A DNA stretch of 43,385 nt from assembly GCF_023229105.1 (NCBI RefSeq), contig NZ_JALNZY010000009.1, forward strand, positions 1-43,385, written 5' to 3'. Source of the DNA: Sulfurimonas sp. Lineage in GTDB: Bacteria; Campylobacterota; Campylobacteria; Campylobacterales; Sulfurimonadaceae. How positions within the stretch are numbered: the stretch's first letter is position 1; the number at the start of each line of letters is the position of its first letter. The notes below the pieces were generated by a model. The model saw nothing but the letters and a program-made list of their open reading frames with translations. It was not told the DNA's origin and ran no database searches. The position numbers were made by a program, and so were the translations under genes. Shown here piece by piece: positions 16,850 through 24,610 of the stretch.

Positions 16850-17305
16850 ATGGTAGATACAATACTCTATATACATATATTGGCAGCAACTGCATGGATA
16901 GGCGGAGCGCTTTTGCTGTTTGCTTTAGGCATTTTGCTAAAAGGCAAGGAGGCTCAAGCGCAAACATATGAGCATCTAGGGCCGTTATATGGATATTTTG
17001 AGACCTTTTGGCTTGTAGTCTTACTTAGTACGGGAACATTTCTCTTTTTTAATTTTAATCTTATAGAAGTTTTAACGCTTGATGCTGATGAGTCAAAACT
17101 CGGCTACATGATGAGCAACAAGCTCTTTTATGTTGCTACTATTACAATTTTTACGATTGTTCACATGAGGATTGCGCTAAAGACGCATAAAAACGAGCGT
17201 TCTATCATCCAAAAGATAGTCTCACGCGCAAGCTCTATGATGATTTTCTTTTTAAACCTTATTGTGTTATGGTACGCAATGCAGCTAAGACACATACTCT
17301 CTTAG
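16850..17305 (+). CDS. four-helix membrane protein, CopD/DUF2269-like
   Basis: 151 residues with four predicted membrane helices (about 3-28, 50-70, 88-110, 128-147). TM1 contains IHILAATAWIGGALLLF, the pattern of CopD-, HemJ- and DUF2269-type integral membrane proteins in which a TM1 histidine may bind heme or metal. A second His sits at the end of TM3 (TIVHMRIAL). It has an AGAGGAGAG ribosome-binding site. The function cannot be assigned. It ends in a strong hairpin shared with the convergent DUF4395 gene. Confidence 0.6.
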   Translation: MVDTILYIHILAATAWIGGALLLFALGILLKGKEAQAQTYEHLGPLYGYFETFWLVVLLSTGTFLFFNFNLIEVLTLDADESKLGYMMSNKLFYVATITIFTIVHMRIALKTHKNERSIIQKIVSRASSMMIFFLNLIVLWYAMQLRHILS

Positions 17306-17312
17306 CAGATGG

Positions 17313-17348
17313 ATGCTTTTAAAAAAGTTTTAACTTTTTTAAAAGCAT
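17313..17348. terminator. bidirectional terminator hairpin, partly inside the DUF4395 coding end
   Basis: Perfect 16-bp arms (17313-17328 and 17333-17348) with a four-base TTTA loop lie between convergent genes. The stem starts ATGCTTTT and contains A6 and T6 runs. The arms encode the last codons (LLKKLKLF) and stop of the leftward DUF4395 gene, so the signal overlaps coding sequence. No long T tract follows on either side, but the stem supplies U runs in both directions. Confidence 0.75.
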
Positions 17349-17750
17349 ATAGATTTTACAACCTATGCAGTAGTTAAAAAGTGCCTCTAATAGAGCGCAT
17401 GCTGTTAGCATAGCGATAACTGCAACAGTGGCAAACATTTGATTTAACAAAAAAATAGCAACTGAGAGCAGTGCAAATAAAAAGCCTATTTTGAGTGCAA
17501 ACTCTTTTGGACCTGCATCAATTTTATCTTTTTTTACCCCAAAGAGTTTTGATATCACTCTTGCCAGATTGTATAACGGGCTTACTTTTTCATAACCGAG
17601 CATACGCACAAAAAAATCGTACAACAGGAGTGCTAAAATAGCAAAGTTTGGATAAATTATAAAAAAAATCCCAAGAGCAGAGACTTCAGAAGCAACTATT
17701 CTTATTATATTTTGGTCAACGATTTTATATGTAATTGGACAAGATTTCAC
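17319..17750 (-). CDS. DUF4395 membrane protein (copy A), downstream of the Rrf2 regulator
   Basis: 143 residues of the DUF4395 family: membrane helices at about 15-45 and 85-125, the loop motif YDFFVRMLGYEKVSPLY, GPKEFALKIG before the second pair of helices, and a C-terminal NYCIGCKIY with a CxxC. It is a clear paralogue of the gene at 18398 (shared YDF-VR, SP-Y, KEFA, YC--CK-Y). It begins nine bases after the rrf2 stop, so it is in the same operon. The role is unknown. The CxxC next to a membrane helix suggests thiol redox or sulfur handling. It ends in the hairpin at 17313-17348. Confidence 0.8.
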   Translation of the reverse strand: MKSCPITYKIVDQNIIRIVASEVSALGIFFIIYPNFAILALLLYDFFVRMLGYEKVSPLYNLARVISKLFGVKKDKIDAGPKEFALKIGFLFALLSVAIFLLNQMFATVAVIAMLTACALLEALFNYCIGCKIYMLLKKLKLF

Positions 17751-17759
17751 CTATTTTTC

Positions 17760-18164
17760 CTATATAGTGTAATTTAAAAATTTATTTTTGTATTTGGAGA
17801 GTTCCATTATGCTAATGTCAAAAATATCTTTTATACTCTCTCTTGAGTCGTCAAAAAAGAGATTAAGTATTGGATGCTCTACTTTTGCATCAACAATCTT
17901 CAAATCATCCTCTAGAGCAATTAAAATATCTAAAACTTTTATCTCTTTTGGATCGCACGCCAACATATAGCCACCTTTTGCACCCCTTATACTCTTTACA
18001 ATTCCAGCACGTCTTAGTTTTCCAAGCAGTTGTTCAAGATAGTTTTGAGGAATATTAGCATTTGTGGCTATCTCTTTTATCTGCATAGGAGACTCCCCCT
18101 CATGTTTGCTTAATTCGCAAATTGCGGCTAAACCGTATGTTCCCTTTGTTGATATTAGTGGCAT
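17760..18164 (-). CDS. Rrf2-family transcription regulator, CymR-like
   Basis: 134 residues. The N-terminal winged helix ISTKGTYGLAAICEL ... YLEQLLGKLRRAGIVKSIRGAKGGYML matches Rrf2 proteins and is especially close to Bacillus CymR, the cysteine metabolism repressor that senses O-acetylserine through CysK. The three closely spaced cysteines that hold the Fe-S cluster in IscR are absent (only two scattered Cys), so it is not an iron-sulfur sensor. It is divergent from an operon starting with DUF4395 and cysK, the very partner of CymR in Firmicutes. It probably controls both directions and itself. The operator is not proven. Confidence 0.85.
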   Translation of the reverse strand: MPLISTKGTYGLAAICELSKHEGESPMQIKEIATNANIPQNYLEQLLGKLRRAGIVKSIRGAKGGYMLACDPKEIKVLDILIALEDDLKIVDAKVEHPILNLFFDDSRESIKDIFDISIMELSKYKNKFLNYTI

Positions 18165-18195
18165 TACAACTCCAATATGTATAAATATCAGCAGA

Positions 18196-18224
18196 AGTAT
18201 ACACTTTTTTTTTAATAATGTAAA
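18196..18224 (-). promoter_or_regulatory. sigma70-type promoter of the rrf2-DUF4395 operon
   Basis: Read leftward: -35 TTTACA (18224-18219), exactly 17 bases, then -10 TATACT (18201-18196). This gives a transcript with a leader of about 25 bases before the rrf2 ATG at 18164. Confidence 0.7.
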
Positions 18225-18237
18225 GTAATTTTGTCAG

Positions 18238-18259
18238 ATTTAAAAAATAATTTTTAAAT
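18238..18259. promoter_or_regulatory. AT-rich inverted repeat midway between the rrf2 and cys promoters
   Basis: Perfect 9-bp arms ATTTAAAAA and TTTTTAAAT around a four-base centre. It lies upstream of both promoters, so it could be an operator or an UP element. A purely compositional origin is possible. Confidence 0.35.
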
Positions 18260-18270
18260 CTATTTAAGCC

Positions 18271-18310
18271 CTATAATATAGGAGTTTATAGTAATCATAA
18301 CTAATTTAGT
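18271..18310. promoter_or_regulatory. candidate operator dyads upstream of the cys operon promoter
   Basis: Two dyads: CTATAA-N9-TTATAG (18271-18291) and ACTAA-T-TTAGT (18300-18310). The second ends 23 bases before the -35 element. They are placed where a divergent regulator such as the adjacent CymR-like protein could bind. There is no direct evidence of binding. Confidence 0.35.
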
Positions 18311-18333
18311 GTATATTAACATTACAATTTTGC

Positions 18334-18362
18334 TTGACTTTAATTTTAAAATAAATTATACT
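18334..18362 (+). promoter_or_regulatory. strong sigma70-type promoter of the sulfate assimilation operon
   Basis: -35 TTGACT (18334-18339), 17-base spacer, -10 TATACT (18357-18362). The predicted start near 18369 gives a leader of about 29 bases with ribosome-binding site AGGAGG at 18383-18388, nine bases before ATG 18398. This is an unusually complete -35 for this phylum. Confidence 0.8.
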
Positions 18363-18397
18363 TTCGACTATTAATGAAAAATAGGAGGATAAGTTAG

Positions 18398-18844
18398 ATG
18401 TTACATATACAAAGCAGCATACAAAATATTGTTGATGAGAATCAGACACGCGTTCATGCAGGGGTTGTATTACTGTTTATGAGTGCATATCTATTTAGTG
18501 CAAATGAGTTATTTATATATATATTGATTTATGATTTTTTAGTTAGAGTTTATGCGATGCCTTTTATGAGTCCTATATATTTAATCTCTACTGTTTTAGT
18601 AAAGTTATTTAATCAAAAAGAGAGATTGACTGATGGTTCTGCAAAGGAGTTTGCTTCACATGTCGGCTTGAGTATGCTCTTTGCGGTATTGATAGCGGAT
18701 CTTTTAAATGAGACAACAGCCGCCTTTTTCTTAACCATTTTTTTGGCTCTGTGGAAAATTGCAGAGGTAGCAAAAGATTACTGTTTTGCATGTAAATTTT
18801 ATGAACTATTAAAGAGTAAAAATATTGAGGTGGAGTCACTATGA
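18398..18844 (+). CDS. DUF4395 membrane protein (copy B), first gene of the cys operon
   Basis: 148 residues of the DUF4395 family: two pairs of membrane helices (about 20-50 and 88-120), YDFLVRVYAMPFMSPIY, SAKEFASHVG, and a C-terminal DYCFACKFYELL with CxxC. It is a paralogue of the gene at 17319 on the other side of the regulator. Its TGA overlaps the cysK ATG (ATGA), so it is translationally coupled to cysK. A function in sulfur uptake or thiol chemistry is inferred from position and the CxxC only. It has a strong AGGAGG ribosome-binding site. Confidence 0.85.
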   Translation: MLHIQSSIQNIVDENQTRVHAGVVLLFMSAYLFSANELFIYILIYDFLVRVYAMPFMSPIYLISTVLVKLFNQKERLTDGSAKEFASHVGLSMLFAVLIADLLNETTAAFFLTIFLALWKIAEVAKDYCFACKFYELLKSKNIEVESL

Positions 18845-19761
18845 ATTATGCAAAAAATGTAACAGAACTTATAGGAAACACGCCTCTGGTAAAGATAAAT
18901 ATGGCAAGCAAGAGCGCATTGGTACTTGCAAAATGTGAGTTTATGAATCCAACTCATTCGGTCAAAGACAGAATCGGAAATCATATGATTCAAGAGGCAA
19001 TAAAGCAGGGTTTTATTGATGAAAAAACTGTTGTAGTTGAGCCGACAAGCGGCAATACCGGTATAGCTTTGGCAAGCGTGTGTGCAAGTCTTGGAATAAA
19101 ACTTATTCTTACCATGCCAAGTTCAATGAGCGTAGAGAGACAGCAACTTTTAAAAGCGCTTGGCGCAGAGCTTGTTTTAACGGACGCAAAAAAGGGAATG
19201 AGCGGTGCGATTGATATGGCACATGAGCTAGCAAAAGAGTTGAAAAGCAGCTTTATGCCAAGACAGTTCTCAAATATGGCAAATCCTGAAATCCACAGAA
19301 AAACAACAGCGCTTGAGATACTAAAAGATACAAACGGGAGTGTTGATATTTTGGTTTTGGGAGTAGGAACGGGCGGTTCTATTACCGGAATCGGTGAAGT
19401 CCTAAAGAGCAAAAATCCAAATATAAAGATTATTGCCGTGGAGCCTGATACCTCTGCGGTACTCTCCAAAGAGCCCGCGGGTTCACATAAGATTCAGGGG
19501 ATAGGAGCGGGGTTTATACCTGAGGTGCTAAACGGCAAAATTTATGATGAAGTCATAAAGGTAAGCAGTGAAGATGCAATCAACTCCTCAAGAGAGCTGG
19601 CAAAAAAAGAGGGTCTTTTGGTGGGTATATCATCTGGGGCGAATGTTTTTGCTTCGACTCAAGTCGCTAACAGGCAAGAGAACAGAGGTAAAACCATCGT
19701 TACTATTTTGTGTGATACTGGAGAGAGGTATTTAAGCTGCGGGCTCTACGATGAGGGGTGA
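18841..19761 (+). CDS. cysK: cysteine synthase (O-acetylserine sulfhydrylase)
   Basis: 306 residues, PLP-dependent beta family. The Schiff-base lysine is K42 (HSVKDR), the substrate loop is TSGNTG (69-74), the phosphate-binding loop GTGGSITG, and the C-terminal part has SSGANVFAS. It makes cysteine from O-acetylserine and sulfide. Length matches CysK rather than the longer cystathionine beta-synthase. No cysE is seen in the window. It is the second gene of the assimilation operon and, if the neighbouring regulator works like CymR, may also be its partner protein. Confidence 0.95.
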   Translation: MNYAKNVTELIGNTPLVKINMASKSALVLAKCEFMNPTHSVKDRIGNHMIQEAIKQGFIDEKTVVVEPTSGNTGIALASVCASLGIKLILTMPSSMSVERQQLLKALGAELVLTDAKKGMSGAIDMAHELAKELKSSFMPRQFSNMANPEIHRKTTALEILKDTNGSVDILVLGVGTGGSITGIGEVLKSKNPNIKIIAVEPDTSAVLSKEPAGSHKIQGIGAGFIPEVLNGKIYDEVIKVSSEDAINSSRELAKKEGLLVGISSGANVFASTQVANRQENRGKTIVTILCDTGERYLSCGLYDEG

Positions 19762-19763
19762 AA

Positions 19764-19994
19764 ATGCAGGACAAAGCATATAGATCGGTTATTAAAACCA
19801 TCTCATGGAGGAGTGTCGGGACAGTAGATACGATTGTGATTTCATACATAATAACCGGCAGCTTTGTAATGGCGGCATCAATAGGCTCCATAGAGGTTGT
19901 GACAAAAATGATTTTGTACTACTACCATGAGCGAGCGTGGAATAAGATTGAGCTTGGTAGATACAAAGCCACAGCCAATGACTACCATATATAA
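19764..19994 (+). CDS. DUF2061 small membrane protein
   Basis: 76 residues. AYRSVIKTISWRSVGTVDT followed by a hydrophobic IVISYIITGSFVMAASIGS and EVVTKMILYYYHERAWNKI is the standard DUF2061 pattern, with two short membrane segments. I prefer ATG 19764 over the GTG at 19758 that overlaps cysK, because GAGGGG lies at suitable spacing. Genes of this family recur among sulfate assimilation genes, but their role is unknown to me. Its placement between cysK and cysH supports a link to sulfate or sulfite movement. Confidence 0.8.
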   Translation: MQDKAYRSVIKTISWRSVGTVDTIVISYIITGSFVMAASIGSIEVVTKMILYYYHERAWNKIELGRYKATANDYHI

Positions 19995-20007
19995 GAGGAA
20001 AAGTATA

Positions 20008-20721
20008 GTGAGAGAGAAAATAGCAAAATTAAACCCAAGGTTTAAAAATCAAGAGCCGAAAACACTTCTAAAACACTTCTTAAAGGAGTATGAAGGAAAG
20101 ATAGCTTTTTCTTCAAGCTTCGGGGCCGAAGATCAGGTTTTAACCGACATGATTTTAAAGATTCAGAGCGAAGCTGAAATATTTACGCTTGATACGGGAA
20201 GGCTTCCACAACAGACATATGATGTGATGAACAGAACCAACTTAAAATATAAGACAAAAATAAAGGTTTACTTCCCACAGAGCAGAGATGTCGAAAGGCT
20301 CTACCAAAAGCAGGGTATCAACGGTTTTTACGACTCCGCAGAAAATAGAAAAGAGTGCTGTTTTGTGAGAAAAATCGCACCCCTTAAAAGAGCACTCGAG
20401 GGTGTTGATATCTGGATAACTGGTATTAGGGCGCAGCAAAGTCCAACGCGCCAAAAAGCAGAGCTGCTTGAGTGGGACGAGGCGAACATGGTTGTAAAAC
20501 TAAATCCGATTGTTTCATGGAGCCAGAGTGATGTTTGGGACTACATAAAAGAAAACGATGTTCCATATAATGTTCTGCACGACAAAGGTTATCCGAGCAT
20601 AGGGTGTGCGCCTTGTACAAGGGCGGTTGAAGAGGGTGCAGATATACGAAGCGGAAGATGGTGGTGGGAGAATCCCGAACATAAAGAGTGCGGACTACAT
20701 ATCAAGGATACAAAGTGCTAG
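20008..20721 (+). CDS. cysH: assimilatory APS (phosphoadenylyl-sulfate-type) reductase with 4Fe-4S motif
   Basis: 237 residues from GTG 20008, which follows AGAGG; earlier in-frame ATGs lie inside the DUF2061 gene. Adenylyl-binding SSSFGAED is at 35-42 and the TGIRAQQSPTR loop at 138-148. Cluster cysteines are C117-C118 (ECCFVRK) and C200, C203 (CAPC). The catalytic cysteine is C228 in ECGLH. The CC...CxxC set marks the cluster-containing type, which usually reduces APS directly. That fits the lack of APS kinase in this operon. The product is sulfite, with thioredoxin as electron donor. Confidence 0.92.
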   Translation: MREKIAKLNPRFKNQEPKTLLKHFLKEYEGKIAFSSSFGAEDQVLTDMILKIQSEAEIFTLDTGRLPQQTYDVMNRTNLKYKTKIKVYFPQSRDVERLYQKQGINGFYDSAENRKECCFVRKIAPLKRALEGVDIWITGIRAQQSPTRQKAELLEWDEANMVVKLNPIVSWSQSDVWDYIKENDVPYNVLHDKGYPSIGCAPCTRAVEEGADIRSGRWWWENPEHKECGLHIKDTKC

Positions 20722-21626
20722 ATACAAAAAGATTGACACATTTAAAACAGCTTGAGGCTGAATCCATTCACATATTAAGAGAGGTTGTTGCGGAGTTTGA
20801 AAATCCCGTGATGATGTACTCCGTAGGAAAAGACTCCGCGGTAATGCTCCATCTCGCACTTAAGGCTTTCTTCCCTGCGAAGTTACCTTTTGCACTTTTG
20901 CATGTAGATACTAAATGGAAGTTTAAAGAGATGATTGCTTTTCGCGATAAAAGAGCAAAAGAGGAGGGGTTTGAGCTTCTGGTTTATACTAACCCAGAGG
21001 GGGTTGAAAAAGATATAAATCCTTTTGTCCATGGCTCGGCTCTGCATACCGACATCATGAAGACGCAAGGACTAAAGCAGGCACTAAATAAATATAAGTT
21101 TGATGCGGTCTTTGGCGGAGCAAGACGGGATGAAGAGAAATCCAGAGCAAAAGAGAGAATCTACTCTTTTAGGGATAAGAACCATAGATGGGACCCAAAA
21201 AACCAGAGACCTGAGTTATGGAATTTGTATAACTCAAGAGTGAACAAAGGTGAAAGCATAAGAGTTTTTCCGCTCTCAAACTGGACGGAGCTTGATATTT
21301 GGCAATATATTTACTTAGAGCAAATCCCTATAGTTCCACTCTATTTTGCAAAAAAACGACCTGTTGTTCAAAAAGATGGAGTCAAGATAATGGTAGATGA
21401 TGAGAGAATGCCTATAGAAGAGGGAGAGGTTATAAAAGAGGAGATGGTTCGCTTTAGAACTCTGGGGTGCTATCCTTTAACGGGAGCGGTTGAGTCAAAT
21501 GCAACGACCTTACCTGAGATTATCCAAGAGATGCTTTTGACAAAAACAAGCGAGAGGCAGGGGCGTGTGATTGATAACGATTCAACAGGTTCTATGGAGA
21601 AGAAAAAAATGGAGGGGTATTTTTAA
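20715..21626 (+). CDS. cysD: sulfate adenylyltransferase subunit 2
   Basis: 303 residues of the ATP sulfurylase small subunit: RLTHLKQLEAESIHILREV start, PP-loop YSVGKDSAVMLHLA, HVDTKWKFKEM, FGGARRDEEKSRAKER, and the C-terminal LGCYPLTGAVES and RQGR. Together with CysN it makes APS from sulfate and ATP. GTG 20715 gives the family N-terminus, overlaps the cysH stop by seven bases and has AAGGA upstream. An earlier ATG at 20688 would add nine residues encoded within cysH. Confidence 0.95.
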   Translation: MLDTKRLTHLKQLEAESIHILREVVAEFENPVMMYSVGKDSAVMLHLALKAFFPAKLPFALLHVDTKWKFKEMIAFRDKRAKEEGFELLVYTNPEGVEKDINPFVHGSALHTDIMKTQGLKQALNKYKFDAVFGGARRDEEKSRAKERIYSFRDKNHRWDPKNQRPELWNLYNSRVNKGESIRVFPLSNWTELDIWQYIYLEQIPIVPLYFAKKRPVVQKDGVKIMVDDERMPIEEGEVIKEEMVRFRTLGCYPLTGAVESNATTLPEIIQEMLLTKTSERQGRVIDNDSTGSMEKKKMEGYF

Positions 21627-21627
21627 C

Positions 21628-23040
21628 ATGTCAGCATTAGAGACAAAAATAGCAACGGATATTGAGAGTTATTTAAAAGAGCATGAGAACAAAGAGATGC
21701 TCAGGTTTATAACATGCGGAAGCGTTGATGATGGAAAAAGTACCCTTATAGGAAGACTTCTACATGACTCAAAGATGATTTTTGAAGATCAGCTAGCAGC
21801 TATAAAAAAGTATTCCAAAAGAAGCGGCACAACCGAGGGAGAGTTTGACCTTTCACTTCTTGTTGATGGCTTACAGAGTGAGCGTGAGCAGGGGATTACC
21901 ATTGATGTCGCATACAGATACTTTACGACGGATAAGAGAAAATTTATCATCGCCGATACACCTGGACATGAGCAGTACACGAGAAACATGGCAACAGGTG
22001 CGAGTACTGCTGATTTGGCAATTATCCTCATCGATGCTAGATATGGTATGCAAACACAGACAAGAAGACACTCTTTTATAGCAAAATTGCTCGGTATAAA
22101 ACATATAGTTGTTGCAATAAATAAGATGGATTTAGTGGAATTTAGTCAAGAGGTTTATGAAAATATATCAAAAGACTACCTCTCTTTTGCAAAAGAGCTT
22201 GGACTAAGTGATGATATTACGCTTATTCCACTCTCTGCCCTAAATGGCGACAATGTGGTTGATAAAAGTGAAAAATCTCCATGGTACAAAGGCGAGACGC
22301 TTTTGCACCTTTTGGAAAATATAGAGATAGGTAGTGACAGAGATTTAGTGCATTTTAGATTGCCTGTACAGTATGTAAACAGACCAAATCTCGATTTTAG
22401 AGGTTTTTGCGGAACTATATCTTCTGGTGTCATAAGTGTCGGCGATAACATTACCGTTTTGCCCTCAGGGGAAAGTTCAAGAGTAAAAGAGATAGTTATG
22501 TATGATGGCAATTTAAATTATGCATATGCACAGCAGGCAGTTACTCTAAGACTTGAGGATGAGATAGATATAAGTCGTGGCAATATTATCGTTAAAAGTG
22601 ACGAACAGCCAGATAGTGGGGACTCTTTTGATGTAAACATTGTCTGGATGAGTGAAGGGCCGCTGTTAAAACATAAACAATATTTTATAAAAAGAGCTTC
22701 ATCTTTGAGTGTTGGAAGTATAGATGAGTTTTACTACAAAACTGATGTAAATACGCTACAAGAGCAGAGTGCAAACCTACTTAATCTAAATGAGATAGGG
22801 CATGCAAAGTTAGATTTAGAGAGCACTTTGGCATATGATTCTTACAGTAAAAACAAGGCAATGGGAAGCTTTATAATAATAGACAGAATTACTAACAATA
22901 CGGTAGGAGCCGGAATGATTGTACAAAAATCAGAGGAGCCTTCAAAAACAAAAACTTCAGAGTTTTCAGAATTTGAGGTGGAGTTAAACGCATTAATGAG
23001 AAAACGTTTTCCTCACTGGGAAGCAAAAGAGATTTTTTAG
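21628..23040 (+). CDS. cysN: sulfate adenylyltransferase subunit 1 (GTPase)
   Basis: 470 residues, an EF-Tu-like GTPase: P-loop GSVDDGKST (31-39), switch EREQGITIDVAYR, DTPGHEQYTRNMATGAS, and NKMDL. It drives APS synthesis by CysD with GTP hydrolysis. ATG 21628 gives MSALETKI, one base after the cysD stop, with GGAGGG upstream; the longer frame from 21571 runs within cysD. It ends after the beta-barrel domains without a fused APS kinase (CysC), consistent with an APS-reductase route. Confidence 0.95.
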   Translation: MSALETKIATDIESYLKEHENKEMLRFITCGSVDDGKSTLIGRLLHDSKMIFEDQLAAIKKYSKRSGTTEGEFDLSLLVDGLQSEREQGITIDVAYRYFTTDKRKFIIADTPGHEQYTRNMATGASTADLAIILIDARYGMQTQTRRHSFIAKLLGIKHIVVAINKMDLVEFSQEVYENISKDYLSFAKELGLSDDITLIPLSALNGDNVVDKSEKSPWYKGETLLHLLENIEIGSDRDLVHFRLPVQYVNRPNLDFRGFCGTISSGVISVGDNITVLPSGESSRVKEIVMYDGNLNYAYAQQAVTLRLEDEIDISRGNIIVKSDEQPDSGDSFDVNIVWMSEGPLLKHKQYFIKRASSLSVGSIDEFYYKTDVNTLQEQSANLLNLNEIGHAKLDLESTLAYDSYSKNKAMGSFIIIDRITNNTVGAGMIVQKSEEPSKTKTSEFSEFEVELNALMRKRFPHWEAKEIF

Positions 23041-23050
23041 GGATAATAAG

Positions 23051-24610
23051 ATGTTAAAAGAGACAAAAGCAAAGAGAGTTGAGCGGATAAAAATAGAAAA
23101 AGATGGCTTAGACGTCTTAGGAGATATACATCGCTATGCACAAACAGGTAAAGAGATTGATCCCGAAGACATAGACAGATTTAAGTGGTATGGTCTCTAT
23201 ACCCAAAACAGAAATCTTCAAGACAAAGATGACAACACTCTCTATTTTATGTTAAGAGTAAAACTTCTCGGCGGCAGACTTGACCTTGAGGGACTTGAGG
23301 CTGTAGCGGAGATTTCACAGAGATATGCAAGGGGAACTGCCGATTTTACATCAAGGCAGGATATTCAGTTTCACTATATAAAAGTAGAAGATTTGCCGAC
23401 AATTTTTAAGCGATTAGAGCAAGCTGGACTCACTACTGTTTTTGCGGCAGGAGATGTCCCGAGAAATGTTGTAACATGCCCTATAAACGATGTTGATGTC
23501 GAGCGAATTTTTGATGTTGGCACAATTGTAAAAGAGGTAAATGAATATTTTGATGCAAATAAAGAGGTCTCAAATCTTCCTAGAAAATACAAAGTCGGAA
23601 TCAGTGGCTGTTCTAAACACTGCGCATCGCATGAGATACAAGATTTGAGTTTTAATGCTACAAAATTTCAAGATGATAAAGTTCTCTTTGATGTCAGCGT
23701 AGGCGGAGGTCTGGCTTCAAACAAGCGAATAGCCTCCCATTTAGGTTATGTAGAAGCAGAGCAGGTTTTGGCAGTAGCAAAAGCGGTAACTGAGATATAC
23801 AAGGAGCATGGCGGCAGAGAAAATAGAAACAGAGCAAGAGTCGGACATCTCCTTGAGACTTTTGGAGTAGATAAATTTTTGCAGACACTGCACTCAAAGT
23901 TAGATTTTAGCCTTCAAAAAAAAGGAGTTCAAATCTACACTCCATATGCACAAAGAGGGCATTTTGGCGTTCACGGTAGTGTAAAAGAGGGCAGAAGCTA
24001 TATCGGTTGTGCGATTAACGGCGGTAAGATAGGCGCTGAGGGATTATATGGACTCTTGAAGATACTTCGAAAATATGAAGCTTCCGCTATAAGAGCGACA
24101 ATATCTCAAAACTTTGTCATCACAGATCTGCCTAGCAAAAGTGCGCATGCTGCAGTAGAGAAGCTCTCTGCAATAGGCATAGATGCAAATCCGTCCTCTT
24201 TTAAAGCAGGAAGTCTCTCTTGTACGGGGAGGAATTTTTGCAAATACGGGGTTTCTGAAACAAAGGATTTGGCAATAGAGCTGGCAGAGTATCTAGAGAA
24301 AAAATTTCCAGATTTTAGTGAACCGCTCTCATTTAGTGTTAACGGATGTCCGCACTCATGTGCTCATCCACACATTGTAGATATCGGATTGTTGGGGTGC
24401 AAGGTTAAACATAAGGGTGAGACTGTGTCCGGATTTGAGCTTATTTTGGGCGGCAACCTTGAGGGAGACAGAAGCAACTTTGGCAGAAAAACAGGGATAA
24501 AATTTATTTCTAAGGATGCATTTAAAATTGTAGAAAGTATAATTGAGAGCTACAGAAGCACTCATTATAAAAATTTTCATGACTATGCAGCAGGGGTTTT
24601 GTATGAGTAA
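23051..24610 (+). CDS. sir: siroheme-dependent assimilatory sulfite (or nitrite) reductase
   Basis: 519 residues. Two ferredoxin-type half domains: RYARGTADFTSRQDIQFHYI, then VVTCPINDVD; cluster/siroheme ligands C-TGRNF-C and CPHSC (CX5C...CX3C) near residues 395 and 435. The family includes both ferredoxin-nitrite and ferredoxin-sulfite reductases. Placement directly after cysN argues for sulfite to sulfide. An extra pair of Cys/His residues (SGCSKHCASHE, about residue 187) precedes the second half. Its last eight bases overlap the next gene. Confidence 0.88.
   Translation: MLKETKAKRVERIKIEKDGLDVLGDIHRYAQTGKEIDPEDIDRFKWYGLYTQNRNLQDKDDNTLYFMLRVKLLGGRLDLEGLEAVAEISQRYARGTADFTSRQDIQFHYIKVEDLPTIFKRLEQAGLTTVFAAGDVPRNVVTCPINDVDVERIFDVGTIVKEVNEYFDANKEVSNLPRKYKVGISGCSKHCASHEIQDLSFNATKFQDDKVLFDVSVGGGLASNKRIASHLGYVEAEQVLAVAKAVTEIYKEHGGRENRNRARVGHLLETFGVDKFLQTLHSKLDFSLQKKGVQIYTPYAQRGHFGVHGSVKEGRSYIGCAINGGKIGAEGLYGLLKILRKYEASAIRATISQNFVITDLPSKSAHAAVEKLSAIGIDANPSSFKAGSLSCTGRNFCKYGVSETKDLAIELAEYLEKKFPDFSEPLSFSVNGCPHSCAHPHIVDIGLLGCKVKHKGETVSGFELILGGNLEGDRSNFGRKTGIKFISKDAFKIVESIIESYRSTHYKNFHDYAAGVLYE

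Noticed and set aside
18990..19469. 159-residue open frame antisense to cysK
   Set aside because: The cysK frame is fully conserved through this region and the antisense product looks like no protein family.
19927..20007. N-terminal extension of CysH starting at ATG 19927
   Set aside because: It lies inside the DUF2061 gene; GTG 20008 has a ribosome-binding site and gives the family-length protein.
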